A stretch of DNA of 64,000 nt from Sinonovacula constricta (GCA_007844125.1 CM017564.1:19920115-19984114); one strand, 5' to 3'; shown: positions 12,343 to 24,534, counted from the stretch's first letter. The notes: generated from the letters alone by a model not told the origin. A program made the numbers and translations.

Positions 12343-13029
12343 TCACAACATGTTGCTATGCCTACCGGTCATAGGACTTACAAATCCAGATCCATCTTTG
12401 TAAAACGACCGCTGGCGAAGTGACATCATTTCATCGTTTCTATGGTCACGTGATCGTGACGTCACATATCCAGGTATTCTGTCAGTCACACGCGATCGTG
12501 ACGTCATACTGTCACGCACATTTAAAGCTTCCTTGCAACCATTCAAAATATTGTGCAGCGTCTGCCAACTATGATCCGGTGGTTGTCTTGAATCCATTGG
12601 TTTCCAAAACTCAGAATTCTCTTTCTGACTGGGAACTCCTCGATGACTTTTGTATATCGTCTTTTGAACATCTTTGTTAAACACCGGAAGTGAGCTCATG
12701 TCAATATTCGCGATGTGTCTGTTTATAGATTGATCGCGATCGGCAATGTTCGGTTGTTTCCGTCTGTGACGTTTGAGGGAATAAACCTTATCAACACTGA
12801 AGCCTTTCATACGAAGATAAACTTTCTGATTATTTACAAACGAACAACTCGGTCTCTTTCTTGTGACTGGCAAAGTAAGGGAATTGAGTTTTGGAAATAA
12901 TAAATTGTTATTTTCAGTGTTCTCCCCTGATGGGAATCCCGAATGATGTTTCACTATGGTTAAACGTTTCATGGGATTCATTGTCGAACGGGATCGAGGG
13001 GTTCCGAGCACGTGACCGGAAGGAAACAT
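12343..13029 (-). CDS. Uncharacterised basic protein, paralogue 1 of a three-copy intronless family
   Basis: 228 codons in one exon, ATG at 13029. I do not recognise the family. Conserved in all copies: the N-terminus GHVLGTPRSRST (residues 5-16), a core at 57-93 with RKRPSCSFV.NQ.VYLRMKG and VYSLKRH.RKQP, HSWQTL (153-158), NGCKEAL, two TSRSR motifs (176-180 and 190-194), and the C-terminus GSGFVSPMTGRHSNML. The protein is rich in Arg, Lys and Ser with no signal peptide or membrane segment, so a nuclear or cytoplasmic location is plausible; that is inference. Two TGACGTCA octamers lie inside the coding sequence where TSRSR is encoded. A CRE-like TGACGCCAT sits about 70 bp upstream. Differences from the other copies are mostly single substitutions and short in-frame gaps, which supports coding. 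Confidence 0.8.
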   Translation of the reverse strand: MFPSGHVLGTPRSRSTMNPMKRLTIVKHHSGFPSGENTENNNLLFPKLNSLTLPVTRKRPSCSFVNNQKVYLRMKGFSVDKVYSLKRHRRKQPNIADRDQSINRHIANIDMSSLPVFNKDVQKTIYKSHRGVPSQKENSEFWKPMDSRQPPDHSWQTLHNILNGCKEALNVRDSMTSRSRVTDRIPGYVTSRSRDHRNDEMMSLRQRSFYKDGSGFVSPMTGRHSNML

Positions 13030-13094
13030 TGTGAAGTAATCAATCTATTTGTATATTTAATGGCCCCAAAGACTATGTCCAAAAGTTTATTCAA

Positions 13095-13106
13095 TAATGG
13101 CGTCAT
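13095..13106 (-). promoter_or_regulatory. CRE-like site upstream of paralogue 1
   Basis: ATGACGCCATTATTG-type sequence about 70 bp before the ATG. The corresponding positions of paralogues 2 and 3 hold TGACGTCATT and ACGTCATT, each followed by an AT-rich stretch. Positional conservation is seen; binding by a CREB/ATF factor is inference. Confidence 0.35.
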
Positions 13107-13109
13107 AGT

Positions 13110-14700
13110 ACGTAAACAGTGGTGCAAACTTTCAATCTACGGAAACACGTAAAATAGTTATATAACATTGTTTGGAATTTATAAAATACAAATGTCTTTG
13201 AAGAGTTTGAACACTATTGCAGTATCAACTCAGCACAAATAGGGTCTTTTATTCTTGTTTAATATTTGAATGCAGTGCCTTTTACAAAACTGCACGCTCA
13301 ACACACGAATAACGGCAAAAAATCGCTGATAAATATTTAGACATTAATAAATAAATGACTTTCAATGTATTACAGTAAGTGTTGCTTATCTTAACTACAA
13401 CTGTTTGTGATATAAAAACATTACATGTCCACATAATCATTGATTCAAATTCCATAAACGACTGTATGGTTAACAAACTATAAAATCTAAAAACACACAC
13501 ACACTCTTTGCAGTGTTTGGAAACTTTCGCAGAATCGAGTCAAGAAAACTATCGAACTCTTTATACACGCATTGCATGTGCAGTCATTATTATGAGCATA
13601 TTTACTCTTACATAAGTAACATTTATCATTAATTGTTCATTCCAGAATCACATATATGTACTCTAGTCCATCATTTCAATAAACAGGTAGTCGACCATCG
13701 TACCAAAATCTCTCTTTCTTTAATTCCCGCCATTCTGAAATATTTTGATTTGTTGTAAGAAAGCAGTTTCAACAGAGTTCTGGTTCGTATAACAGCCACA
13801 AGGAAAATGTTCGGAATGTCAATATGCACATTCATGCAAAAGTGTCTGGAACCGATAACAACGTCCTGTCCAGTGATGGCCGGATGTTGCACACAGGATA
13901 GCAATGAAAACACTCAATACATCCATTAGAGGGGACAAAACAACCAAACTTCCACCATTGTTGCGTCCCACAATATCCCAACCAGCATCCACTTTTCACT
14001 GAGCTCAGGCTACAAATGACCAACCTACTCCAACTCCCAGCCGCGAAAAGGCGATTTTCAATTTATTGAGCGTGACAATCGACATAGTGTATCTACGTAC
14101 GTCTCTGAAGGCGATACTTGTGGTCCATTCTACATTCTGTAACCTCTTCTAGAGAGCAACACTTCATTCTGAAAATAGACCTTCGCGTATCTTTCTCTTA
14201 AGAAGCGAATTTTATTGCACTCCATTTCAGTGTTTATATCTCGTGCAACACAGACCCTTTATTCTTAAGTGCATTAGAAGTTGTTTGGTGTAAGGATTCT
14301 TTTTATCTGCAATCGTTCGACAATCGGTATTTGATATGTTGACTTCTTAATGTCATTCGTTTGCAATCTGAGGCAGCGAAGCGCCAAACATCTATATGAA
14401 GCAGATCGCTATCGTCTGCTGACTAGAGAACGAAACCTTACCCACGATTTATGTGTATGTGTCGATACAATATACAGTTAAACGATTTCAAATGAAATAA
14501 TAAATTATGATGGCTAGTGATGGTAAAGCCTGCGGAGAACGATATCAACAGAAGGGGATTTGTGGAACAAAAAGACGCATTTATTGATGTAAATTTCACG
14601 GGATTCTCTGATAAGGTTGACGTAGATTCATATAGGTGGGTTGGTGAACAAAGTCTTATACGGTAAAACGAGAGCAATATTGCAGTGTACTTCAGTGTTT
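13110..14700. other. Duplicated upstream block of paralogue 1
   Basis: No convincing gene. The stretch 13840-14680 aligns with 23440-24200 (upstream of paralogue 2) and, inverted, with 32500-33350 (upstream of paralogue 3). Shared strings include GTATCTACGTAC, a TTTATTG...CGTGA segment and AACGATTTCAAATGAAA. A short plus-strand ORF (14519-14665, starting MVKPAENDINRRGFVEQK) is partly matched in the other copies but broken there, so it may be a relic exon or promoter sequence conserved for other reasons. Confidence 0.5.
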
Positions 14701-14884
14701 GTTGCTTGTTTGTTTGTTTGTTGTTGTGTGTGTGTGTGTTTTTTTTTTTTTCAAATTTAAATTATTATTTTTATTCGTGTTGCATATGCATACGGCTTGC
14801 TTATCCTTTAGATCGACATAAAATAAAACTAAACTGAAACGAATGCATCATGGAAATTAAATAAAAAAGGTTTATTTAAAGCGC

Positions 14885-14950
14885 TTGTTTATTGTTTATT
14901 TGGGTTTTGCGGCCCACCGACACTTAACAGGTCATACGGCGCCGAATACA
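14885..14950 (-). mobile_element. SINE/LINE 3'-end fragment
   Basis: TGTTTATTTGGGTTTTGCGG followed by CCCACCGACACTTAACAGG resembles the inverted tail of SINE family A (TTTATTGGGTTTATCGTCCC) but differs in detail. Probably a related element's 3' end. Confidence 0.4.
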
Positions 14951-16339
14951 AAACAGTTTTATGTGAATAGAGAATAATCAGGTTAAAACTAAACTATGTA
15001 AAATAAAGAAAAATACAAAAATCTACCAGGTTAAAATAAGGTAAACTACAATCGAAAATAGGTTAACATATTAAACGGTTTAAAAATGTATAACGGTTGG
15101 TAAATAAACAGTTTAAAAAGTATAACTTATTAAGAATACTAATCTCGTTCAAGAAGCAAACAAGTTTAGAATCGGACACTGTAATAACAGTTCGTATTTA
15201 AAGTGTCTGCTTAAAGTTTAGTGTATGGTTATGGAACACAGATCTACACGATATATATTTTAATAATGACTTAATTAATAAGCCAATCAATGTGTTCCTT
15301 ATGACAGAAATATAAGCAAGAATGTTTAGGGTAACAACAGTTGACAAAAGTTGTTTTTGAGTCTCGTATTTTGAAAACACGCACAATCTGTTAAATGACA
15401 GCATGTAACGATGTACAGTCATCCAATGTAATATTTAAATCATTTTTTAATTATTTTTAAAATGATTTTAATTATTGTTAAAATAATTATGTTAAAAATA
15501 TTTTGCTTTTTGATAAAGGAAAATGCAATTACGAACAACTGTGGTAATTGTTGAAGGAACAAACATTATTAGTGCGTATCCATTGTTTTATAGCAATTGT
15601 TATTTTAAACATATTGAAACAAAATCTGTTTTCTGCATTGCTTGCAGAAAGTACATTTGCACATTTGATTTGAAAACTACAAGATAACACAATACAACGA
15701 TGTCCGTTACGTTAGTTCACAAACTGTGCTAATGCGTATAAATAGGATCTCAATTTGAACGTTATGTCCTAATTAACTAAATTGTGAATTTTGTTTTCTT
15801 CATGTATATAGGCTAAAGTAAGACCTGACAATCAGATACTTGTAAACTTTGGATAACTTTCTATAGGTCCTTAACACAGATGCTGCAGAGATGAACAATT
15901 TAATTATTTTAAAATCAATATTGCGAGGTTTGGTTATAGAAATACCGGTATAGAAAAAGAAAACAATACCGGTTCCAAGATAAAATTGATTATTTTCTGT
16001 GTGATGTTAGGGAAAAGGAAATTTGTTGATATCAATCCTCATGTAATTGGATGTCTTGTTCTATACATGCCTTTCATGGAGAAGGGCCACAATGTATTTG
16101 CCAAGATTGCATTGATGTGTTCGTGAAAACTTATGCACAATCAGTCAATCATAACAGGAAAGATACAAATCGATGAAATTTCAATTAAATAAACAATGGA
16201 AACTATTAAAGGTGATGATGATTATTCATCATTTGCTGCTGCTGCTGCTGCTGATGATGATGTTTTTTGTTCGTTTTGTATTTTAAATACATCGAAGCGA
16301 CCATTTATGATCATGATCATGACGTCAAACTATGTGATG
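14951..16339. other. AT-rich intergenic DNA
   Basis: Contains a short GCTGCTGCTGATGATGATG microsatellite at 16238-16262; otherwise no features seen. Confidence 0.6.
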
Positions 16340-16512
16340 GAGAAAAAACTTGACAAAATGTCTGGGTAGAACCACCTGCGCACCGCAGGTTAGCTGGGAG
16401 ACCTTCCCACATCAAGTCCTTCATCCGAACTGGACTCGAACCCACGCGGTGAGAGGCTAAGCAGTCAGAGGAGTTGCAAATCGACGACTCAACCACTACG
16501 CCATTCGCACCC
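16340..16512 (-). mobile_element. SINE family B copy followed by GAT microsatellite
   Basis: GTCTGGGTAGAACCACCTGC, GGACTCGAACCCACGCGGTG and CGACTCAACCACTACGCCAT in reverse orientation. Confidence 0.75.
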
Positions 16513-16514
16513 GA

Positions 16515-16735
16515 TAATGATAATGATGATGATGATGATAATAATGTTGATGACAATGATGATGATGGCGATGATAATGATGATAATAATGTTGATGATG
16601 ATGATGGCGATGATGATCATGATGCTGATGATGATGATGATGATAATGATGGCGATGATTATGATGATGATGATAATGATGGCGATGATGCTGTTGTTGT
16701 TGTTGTTGATGATGATGATGATGATGACGACGACG
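16515..16735. repeat. GAT-rich trinucleotide array
   Basis: GATGATGAT with GATAAT, GATGGC and GTTGTT interruptions. Encodes poly-Asp, poly-Met or poly-His in different frames; not a gene. Confidence 0.95.
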
Positions 16736-16904
16736 TTTGTGGTACACCTTCTCCCCTACATTGTTTATATTTAAAACACCCTGTATTTACTAATGAAGGT
16801 ATGGCTGCATATAAAAACGAATTCTAACGTTTATTTTTTATTGCGCTTTTGAAATCTTGTAATAAATTGACGACGTTTTTGTCGGACCAGGTGTCAAGCA
16901 TGAG

Positions 16905-17055
16905 CCTATATAACAGCAGTGCCGAATACATCACAAACAAATGGCCATACGTCAGTTCTTGATTAGATTGGTGGATATAACAAGTGGAACGTGACACAGA
17001 CGAGAAACCATCGCCGTCTGCCAGGCGACTTTGGAGAGGTTTTAATCACATGCAG
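16905..17055 (+). mobile_element. Interspersed repeat family D copy 1
   Basis: GGCCATACGTCAGTTCTTGA, ACGTGACACAGACGAGAAAC and CGCCGTCTGCCAGGCGACTT. Related copies: 25180-25320 (inverted) and 31000-31480 (split by a SINE). Class unknown. Confidence 0.6.
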
Positions 17056-19039
17056 ACGTTTAATATACACAGACTTGTGAAATAAAGACAATTTAAACAA
17101 TAGCAAATCCAACAAAAATGTGAAAACATACATAAATATACTAAATTAATTAAGAGAGGCTTAGATTCACAGCTTTTATAAATTAACACTTACAAAGAAA
17201 GCAGAATTGATTACAATCACTAAAAACACGAGATCGACCCAATGTAATATACTCAGTTCTCCCTCTGACCGAAGTAATGAATACATTAAACACTGATCAG
17301 TTTTAAGAAAATATGCAACACTGAGAAGAAATTGGTTCTGCAACGTTTTAGATTTTTTTCGTTGTCTTTGCAGACATACATAATAAATATAGAATTAATA
17401 CTATAATATTCATTAAGCTCAATGTGATAGACAAACAGCCAATCAATTAAAATTACTGACATAATAATGATCAGTATTTCATTACGAATATGTAGATTAG
17501 AATAGCAGTCATACATGCAATTTATAAGAAAGAGAAACAAAATTCAAACTACACATTGTTACTGATAGTATTCACATTGTAAAAAGAATACATCAACCAC
17601 AATAAGTCTGCATGTAAAAATATTTTTTGTCTTTAAGGTGCTTACTGTTAGTTGTTAGTTGTCTCACTATGACGGGATATTTTTATTTACACTGTTTGTT
17701 TGATAGAAACACCTTCAGGAAGTGCGAGCGCTCCACAAATCAGGTTTTAGCACCCCAGTCGGTCCTTTTGCCGACTGACCGTTCTATTTTTTTTTTATTT
17801 ATTTTTTTTGAGTGTTATGTCTCGTCTCTGTGTTTTTAGTTACATTTACCATGTTTGCCTTTGTCTTGAGGTTGTTAAGATTTAAATATCTGTAGTAATT
17901 TTGATAGGACCTTTTCTTATTTACCTATAAGCAGTATATTAAATTACTCGAACACATTACATCTATCCAAGGCTCCCTATATATTTGTCTTTTTTGTAAC
18001 TTCATTTAACCATAACAATACATTATCGATTCAATTTTCAATCATTGAGCACTCCAATATTGATAACCCTATCCCGACATTTTATTATATTCATTCATAA
18101 TTGGATTTTGAATATTGTGAGCAGTGAATATAGAAGATGAATGTGAACATCATTGTTAAATAGACATGGTTGTGTGTATCATGAATAATGTCAGTGTAAA
18201 TGGATGCACAAAACATACTGATTTTTTTAGATTTAAAATCTTAAAGATTTACAAATATATTTATATACATATTAATCATATATTGATATGTCACTTGGTG
18301 ATTGTAATATTTCATGTCAGTAATACTACACACATATTTCAGTAATTAATCTAATCTTTAACAATTTCTTATCATGTGTGCAGTGCGTATTAACGAGACG
18401 TTAATCACAGAACCTTAATTGAATAAAATCTTTTAAAATATGCTTATGATATGATATTTATCTACCTGCGAAGGTTTTTCGGGTCATAGACATTACTTAA
18501 TTGCGCCGTCTCGACTGTAGACATTGGAAAAACGAATATACCCAATGACCAGGGGGTAACACTATCTGGTCGGCTGGGTATACAATGGACTAGAAGTAGT
18601 CTAAAAACCATAAGTTTTACCATACCTTTTTAAATCTATATTTCAATTATTGATTGATCTTTAAATTGAATGCGCATTACATGTAAACGAGACATTAATT
18701 TACCACCTTTGAAGATGATTAACTCTTAAACTATCTTAAAGATATTTAATTCATCGTTGGATAAAACGTCATTGAAATGTAATATGATAAAGTCACTGCA
18801 GTGATGAGTATGTGTAAACCTGTTTAACTGTGTTACTGGAGATGAATCCCAAATATTTTTATCTGTCCTAGATACGATGGACCTAGAAACTAGTTTTTAC
18901 TTAGTTGGAACAAAAGGGAGTAGAGATAGAATGAATTTTATAAACTTGATGATATCAAATAAGGATTTAGTATTCAAACAATTATTTATTTTGTTAATGC
19001 AATTATGAAAAGATAAATATAATGACAACAACATAACTC
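17056..19039. other. AT-rich intergenic DNA
   Basis: Apart from the LINE-like fragment at 17730-17935, no gene-like or repetitive structure recognised. Confidence 0.6.
17730..17935 (+). mobile_element. Probable LINE 3'-end fragment, copy 1
   Basis: CACCCCAGTCGGTCCTTTTG then CCGACTGACCGTTC (a small hairpin), TATGTCTCGTCTCTGTGTTT and ATTTTGATAGGACCTTTTCT. The second copy at 35478-35685 matches over the same length. No coding region remains; LINE assignment is inference. Confidence 0.5.
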
Positions 19040-19112
19040 TTATTTTGTAAAACTGTATAATTATGCAAATTGCATCATGGGCAAATAAAGTTTATGTTCT
19101 GTTCTGTTCTGT
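19040..19112 (+). mobile_element. Retroelement 3' tail with TTCTG pentanucleotides
   Basis: TGGGCAAATAAAGTTTATG then (TTCTG)4; compare the inverted tail at 8965-9050. Confidence 0.4.
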
Positions 19113-19419
19113 ACGTGATGTATGTCTCGGTGTGATAACTTTCTGACCTGTTACGTATATTGTATATGTAGATGAATATAGACATTTCATTCAAGACATG
19201 TTGATACATTGGACCGCGACGTTAAAAATGCAACCCATGTTATGAGTAAATGCACATTTCAATTAATAATTAATTAAATCCGGATCTCGTTATACACTTT
19301 TCCATACATTCGTAAAAGGCGGTATCCGAACGTAAGAAAGATAAGGCACATATAAACTTTGTATTGTATTGTATTGTATATACTGTCTATTCAGAATCAA
19401 TGCATGGCTAAATCATGGT

Positions 19420-19740
19420 GATGTCGGAAAGTTTGGACCATCATTTCTTTTCTCAAATAACCAGATAAGGAATTATTACCTGAAAATGTCCTGCAGCATG
19501 CTGGTCATTGATGGTTTTTAGATCTGTATGAACAGAGAAGCATACTTTCCAACTTCGTTATTGCAAACTGGTATTTTCTATCTGAGCACCGCTGCAGAGA
19601 CAGTGATTTGTAAACTAAGAAAATCACGTGACAACTTACTTTCTGGACCAAGTTATATAGTAATCCGGGTTGCCGCTCTGACGTTGATATCTATTTTTAG
19701 CAGAGATCACTATCGGAATTATTTATAGATTTGGAAAGAA
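19420..19740 (-). mobile_element. Repeat family C copy
   Basis: Reverse orientation: TTTGGACCATCATTTC, TTACCTGAAAATGTCCTGCA, GCACCGCTGCAGAGACAG, then TCTGACGTTGATATCTATTT and TTTAGCAGAGATCAC. Confidence 0.65.
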
Positions 19741-20114
19741 TAAACTTTTAGAGTTATTTTTTCCGGGATCTGTACTCTCTAACAATATATTTAGTATCCA
19801 AAGCCTATTTTAATACTACTAAAATAAGAGTTAATGCAGAAATTATGCTAAAGTTGCCTAAAACAGTGGTAGGATATTGTTGTATGTAATTGATACAGGC
19901 AAAATGTCCGGTACCGCCCTTAACCATTCTTGGCTTTTGTACCTGTATAAACTCTATATAGTTCTTTGTATACGTACTAAATGACATCATCCGGATTTTA
20001 CGTAAGTATCAACAGCATGGCTTCTTATAACCATGTGTTACAAAGCTAACAAAGACTCAGTGATTATTGGTCACAAATAGAGGATGGATATTAAAGCGGC
20101 GAGACATATATCTA

Positions 20115-20460
20115 TTATAGACACGATAGTGATCTCTGCTAAAAATAGATACTAAATCTGCTAAAAATAGAAAGCGTACTACGATGACGATAAAACTCGT
20201 TCTCAAAAGAAAGTTGTCACGTGTTTTTTTTTGTTGTTGTTTTTTTTAGTTTAAAAATAGCTGTCTCTGCTGTGAGGCTCAGGTAGTATATACCTGTTTG
20301 CAATGACGAGTGTGGATTTATGCTTCCCTGTTCACAAAGACATAGGGCATCAATGAACAGCATTTTGTGGGACCTTTCCAGGTAACAATGACTGATTTGG
20401 TTAAGACAACATCTATGGTCCAAACAATCCGATGCCACTTTTAAGATTGATCTGATTCCT
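20115..20460 (+). mobile_element. Repeat family C copy
   Basis: Runs from GATCTCTGCTAAAAATAGAT through GTCACGTG, GTGAGGCTCAGGTAG, AAAGACATAGGGCATCAATG and CCTTTCCAGGTAACAATGAC to TCCGATGCCACTTTTAAGAT. Longest intact copy in the window. Confidence 0.65.
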
Positions 20461-20619
20461 TGTGTAGTTATGCATCACTTTTATCCTTTATTCGTCTATA
20501 TATTTATTCACAAGACGTAAACCGTGTTAGGTTATTAAAAAGAAAGACAAATGGACTTCGTTTAAAGATTTCCTAGGACAAGGACACTGAACAAGATTGG
20601 AACTATAGAATGAAATGAC

Positions 20620-21360
20620 TCATCACAAATTTGTTCTTACTTTTCGCTTGGCTTGCATGTGAAATACCTTTGTTCTGTGCCTTTACGGAGTTTGGTATAT
20701 ATTGCAATGCTCATAGGACTGTGTCATATATTCTTATTGACTACGTATTCCTCATTTTTAGATACTCGACTATTTCCGGTAGAAATGACCGAGGTATTCC
20801 GATCGCTTTTCCCCACTGCCACAATATAAACGGTATATGAAGAACTATAAAGTGTCTGCGACATCTTCATATATCAACATTGGCAATAATACACCAAGGA
20901 ATGTCTCCTACTACGTTGAAGAGACGACAGTGATTGATGTAAAGGTCATGCACCGGAAGGTTTATTGTGTCTGCTTAAACATCGTTATATGGAAACGTGT
21001 CCCGAGTACTCTCGGATTAATCTTGTCAAAGGAGTGTGTGAAATAATACGCGATAAAAATAGTTCTCATAAATATCGAGGAGATTTGTTTAAATTATTAT
21101 TCAGTTTCTTAATGATTTTATTTTCCTCTTTGCATATCATAGAGCATTAAATGCACAACTGTAATTGCATTTTAGATAGATGAAAGTGTCCTTTTCTGTA
21201 ACATTGGCGTAGAAGCTACCCACATTTTTTTTTCAATTAAACTTTCAAACGTAGTGATAAATAAATGCAGCAAAAACAGCGACAACAAAAGACAAAAATA
21301 AATAAATAAAAAAATAGCAAAAGCATACACAAATTTTGATGGTTTTCTAAATCGAAAAAA
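20620..21360. other. Segmental duplication block B, copy 2
   Basis: Counterpart of 3480-4470, with GATACTCGACTATTTCCGG and GACCGAGGTATTCCGATCGC. A shorter related stretch (ACGGAAATACCCGAAGTTTT) is at 30178. No convincing coding sequence. Confidence 0.5.
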
Positions 21361-21399
21361 AACAACAACACAAAAACAACAACAAAATGTTTGCTTTTA

Positions 21400-21770
21400 C
21401 GTCATCAAATTTGCATAAGGATAACATCGATTCTACTTTATCTTTATTACGTTGCTTATCAAGACGTTAAACTACCTTATCTTTATTACGCCTGTTTATC
21501 GTGCCAATATTTATCTAAGCCGTTTAATGTGAATGTATTACAGACATTTGCATCATACATTGAAATATAATAAAGCTTCGTACAATATTCACTTGTGCAA
21601 CCAATGTGTGTTTATAAGATTTCAATGTAGTCATTAACTAGTTCAATAGTTCCTTTGATTGGTTAGTGTACAGGCAGCGTCTGCGTGGTAATTAAGCGGT
21701 TTTAATGGAGCCGGCAGACGATTAGATTTACATTTATTGTCAATGGATTCAAAGAATCAGCGCCATCTTA
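21400..21770. other. Segmental duplication block C, copy 2
   Basis: GTTTATCGTGCCAATATTTA, TGCATCATACATTGAAATA, GGAGCCGGCAGACGATTAG compare with GCTGATCGTGCAAACATTTA and GGGCCAGCAGACGAATAAG in copy 1. It lies about 850 bp downstream of paralogue 2. Confidence 0.6.
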
Positions 21771-21844
21771 GTCGATATAAAGATTGTATTTCCACCATGC
21801 ATAGCTACCCTTAATTATTTATTTATTTACATGTATTATTGTCG

Positions 21845-22068
21845 ATGTGATATATATTATATTAAATTATATTATATTATATTATATTATATTATATTAT
21901 ATTATATTATATTATATTATATTATATTATATTATATTATATTATATTATATTATATTATATTGTACTATATTATATTATATTATATTATATTATATTAT
22001 ATTATATTATATTATATTATATTATATTATATTATATTATATTATATTATATTATATTATATTATATT
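21845..22068. repeat. (ATATT)n pentanucleotide array
   Basis: About 44 units, nearly uninterrupted apart from one TATTGTACTATA variant at 21960. Followed by GAGA/GACAGA at 22069-22125. Confidence 0.97.
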
Positions 22069-22616
22069 AGAGAGAGAGAGAGACAGAGAGACAGAGAGAC
22101 AGAGAGACAGAAAGGAAAAGAGAGAGCATTAAACAGGTTATTTTATTTTTTTGCAGTTTAGTAAAATTATGAATTGCCATCATAAATTTAAAACGTGTAC
22201 TATAAACGCACATATCTTATAATCGTGTACGTAACATGTTGTCGGTTTGTGAATATAGTTTTTTATAACAGGTCAGCATAATAATTAACTTAAAAAAACA
22301 CAAAGTTTATTTATTGCATCAGATAAAAATGTTTTCCAGGGCACGTTTATTGTTAAGACACAGACCTATGACTGTATTAAATAAATACTCATTCATAAAG
22401 AATAAAGACATACCCATTTTACATTCTGAGTTAACATGTAAAGAAAATCCAATAGACGTGTTAGTTCAATTTAAATGTTTTAATGCTAAATAGTTTAACA
22501 AATAACAATCGTCCTAGACTTGCGTGAAGTGAATATTTTACATACAACTAATTTCAGATAGACCAAGAACATACGAAAAAATTCATACACTGGTATTAGT
22601 TTCCAAAAAACACGTA

Positions 22617-23309
22617 TCACAACATGTTGCTATGCCTACCGGTCATAGGACTTACAAATGCAGATCTATCTTTGTTAAACGACCGCTGGTTTAGTGATGT
22701 CATTCCTCCGTTTCTTTGGTCACGTGACCGTGACGTCACATATCCAGGTATTCTGTCATTGTCACGTGATTGTGACGTCACATGTTCACTTGGGTGTAAA
22801 GCTTCCTTGGAAGTATTCAGAATACTGTATAGCGTCTGCCAACTATGCTCTGACGGATGCCTTGAATTTACAGGTTTCCAAAACTCGGGACATTTTTTCT
22901 GACTAGTGAATCCACGATGAGCTTTGTTTATCGTTTTTGGAACATCTTTGTTCAGGATCGGAAGTGAGCTAAAATCGAGATTCGTGATGTGTCTGTTTAA
23001 TAACTGGTCACGATCGGGTATGGTCGGTTGTTTACGTCTGTGACGTTTGAGTGAATAAACGTCATCCACATTGTAACCTTTCATACGAAGATAAACTCTT
23101 TGATTATTTACAAAAGAACAACTTGGTCTCTTTCTATTCACTGGCAAAATGGAGGAGTCAAGTCTTGGAAATGACAAATTGTTTTCAGTTTCTTTACCAT
23201 GTTTATCATTGCTAATTCCTTGATGTTGTTTCACTACTGTATGGCTTCTCCTAAGATTCAAGGTCGAGCGGGACCGTGGAGTTCCGAGCACGTGACCGGA
23301 AGGAAACAT
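22617..23309 (-). CDS. Uncharacterised basic protein, paralogue 2
   Basis: 230 codons, single exon, same strand as paralogue 1. N-terminus MFPSGHVLGTPRSRST and C-terminus FVSPMTGRHSNML are identical to paralogue 1. The middle differs by many substitutions (for example KDVPKTINKAHRGF) and by a four-residue indel near residue 34. Upstream it has TGACGTCA at 23335-23342 and a second TGACGTAG-type site; TTATAAAAGG lies only about 13 nt before the ATG, too close to act as a TATA box for this start. Candidate poly(A) signals AATAAA on the minus strand are at 22351-22346 and 22311-22306. Function unknown. Confidence 0.8.
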   Translation of the reverse strand: MFPSGHVLGTPRSRSTLNLRRSHTVVKQHQGISNDKHGKETENNLSFPRLDSSILPVNRKRPSCSFVNNQRVYLRMKGYNVDDVYSLKRHRRKQPTIPDRDQLLNRHITNLDFSSLPILNKDVPKTINKAHRGFTSQKKCPEFWKPVNSRHPSEHSWQTLYSILNTSKEALHPSEHVTSQSRDNDRIPGYVTSRSRDQRNGGMTSLNQRSFNKDRSAFVSPMTGRHSNML

Positions 23310-24480
23310 TCTGAAGTAATCCTTTTATAATCAATGACGTCAAAATCTACGTCATAATGGGTGTAAATATTACATTCACACGATTAACAACGGGTGTTTG
23401 CATGTCATGTCAAAAGTCCAATACGCACACACGCCTGCATTGTCGTGAGTCTTATAACGGCTTCCTGGCGTGGGATGACCGGACGTTGTTTTTCACTCAG
23501 CTATCCAGCAGGACACACAATAACATCCATTACCCGGGATAAAACAACTATACTCCCACTATTGTTGCGCCTCACACTATGTCAATCAGCATCTAATTAT
23601 CACAGTGAGCCGACTTTAAATGGCCAATCTATTCCAATCTCAGCCGCTCGAAGGCGACCCACGATTTATTGTGCGTGAAATTCGATCCAACGTATCTACG
23701 TACCAGTACTATTAACACGATCCTTCTGTGGCCCAGTCCAACAATCTTTTTTTTTGTAACCTAGTTCGTCTCTAAATAGACGTTCGCGGTATCTTTCTCT
23801 CGAGTTTTATTACACTCCATTTCAGTGTTTAATGTCTAATGCGACGCAGGGCCCTTTATTGTAAAGTACCCAACATATTGTTTAGTGTAAGCATTCTTTT
23901 TATCTGCAATCGCCCAACAATTAGTATTCAATATTTAAGGCGCTTAATGACGTTTTATGCCCTCTCAGTCAACGAAGCACTTTCATTCTGTCAACAAGCG
24001 ACCAGAAAGACGGCAGACCGGTTAACGATTTTTTTCCGCAGAAAATTTATGTCTGTGTCGATACTATTACAGACAGTCTACTGAGAAACGATTTCAAATG
24101 AAAGAAAAATCAACAAATATGTCAACATGGCTGATGATGATAAGTACCTGGGAGTACAATGTCAACAAACGGAGATTTGTGGCAGCAAAAAACACTTGAC
24201 CAAGCTCGCATACATGAATATTTATTTCCGTTTTTTTCTCAGGTGTTTGATATGGGAAAATAGATGGATTTTACTTTTTTCCGTGTGTGTCTTTTCAAAT
24301 TTTGTAATCGGTTTTATTATGATATTGCTGTTTCGTACTTTAAAGGTTGGTTGTGTCTTTCATCAGGCCATATATATACGAGACGGGAACATCGCAATCG
24401 GGAATATTCGGGTATATTCGCCATCCCCGTCATACATCCGTTGTTGATCTATCTACTTGACAAATAAATGACTAAATATT
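23310..24480. other. Duplicated upstream block of paralogue 2
   Basis: Counterpart of 13030-14680. At 24127 a plus-strand ATGGCTGATGATGATAAG begins a short open frame, resembling ATGGCTAGTGATGGTAAAGC at 14510 and, on the minus strand, ATGGCTTGTGATGATAAA at 32647. No clear gene. Confidence 0.45.
23335..23356 (-). promoter_or_regulatory. CRE-like pair upstream of paralogue 2
   Basis: The minus strand reads TATGACGTAGA then TTTTGACGTCATTG, a TGACGTAG and a full TGACGTCA palindrome, 26-50 bp before the ATG. The same two-site arrangement is found before paralogue 3. Confidence 0.4.
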
Positions 24481-24534
24481 TCCCTGTAGCGATGAAAACT
24501 TTACATGCTAACTTACTTACATGCTAAATTGATA

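Noticed and set aside
16474..16827. Asp-rich ORF, possible acidic biomineralisation protein
   Set aside because: Encoded by a GAT microsatellite next to a SINE; no signal peptide or conserved flank, and other frames give poly-Met and poly-His.
23309..23330. TATAAAAG as the TATA box of paralogue 2
   Set aside because: Only about 13 nt before the ATG; transcription would begin inside the coding sequence, and the element is not kept in paralogue 1.
24127..24447. 106-codon plus-strand ORF as a membrane protein gene
   Set aside because: Only the first roughly 20 codons resemble the other duplicated blocks; the rest is AT-rich Phe/Ile sequence and is not open in the other copies.
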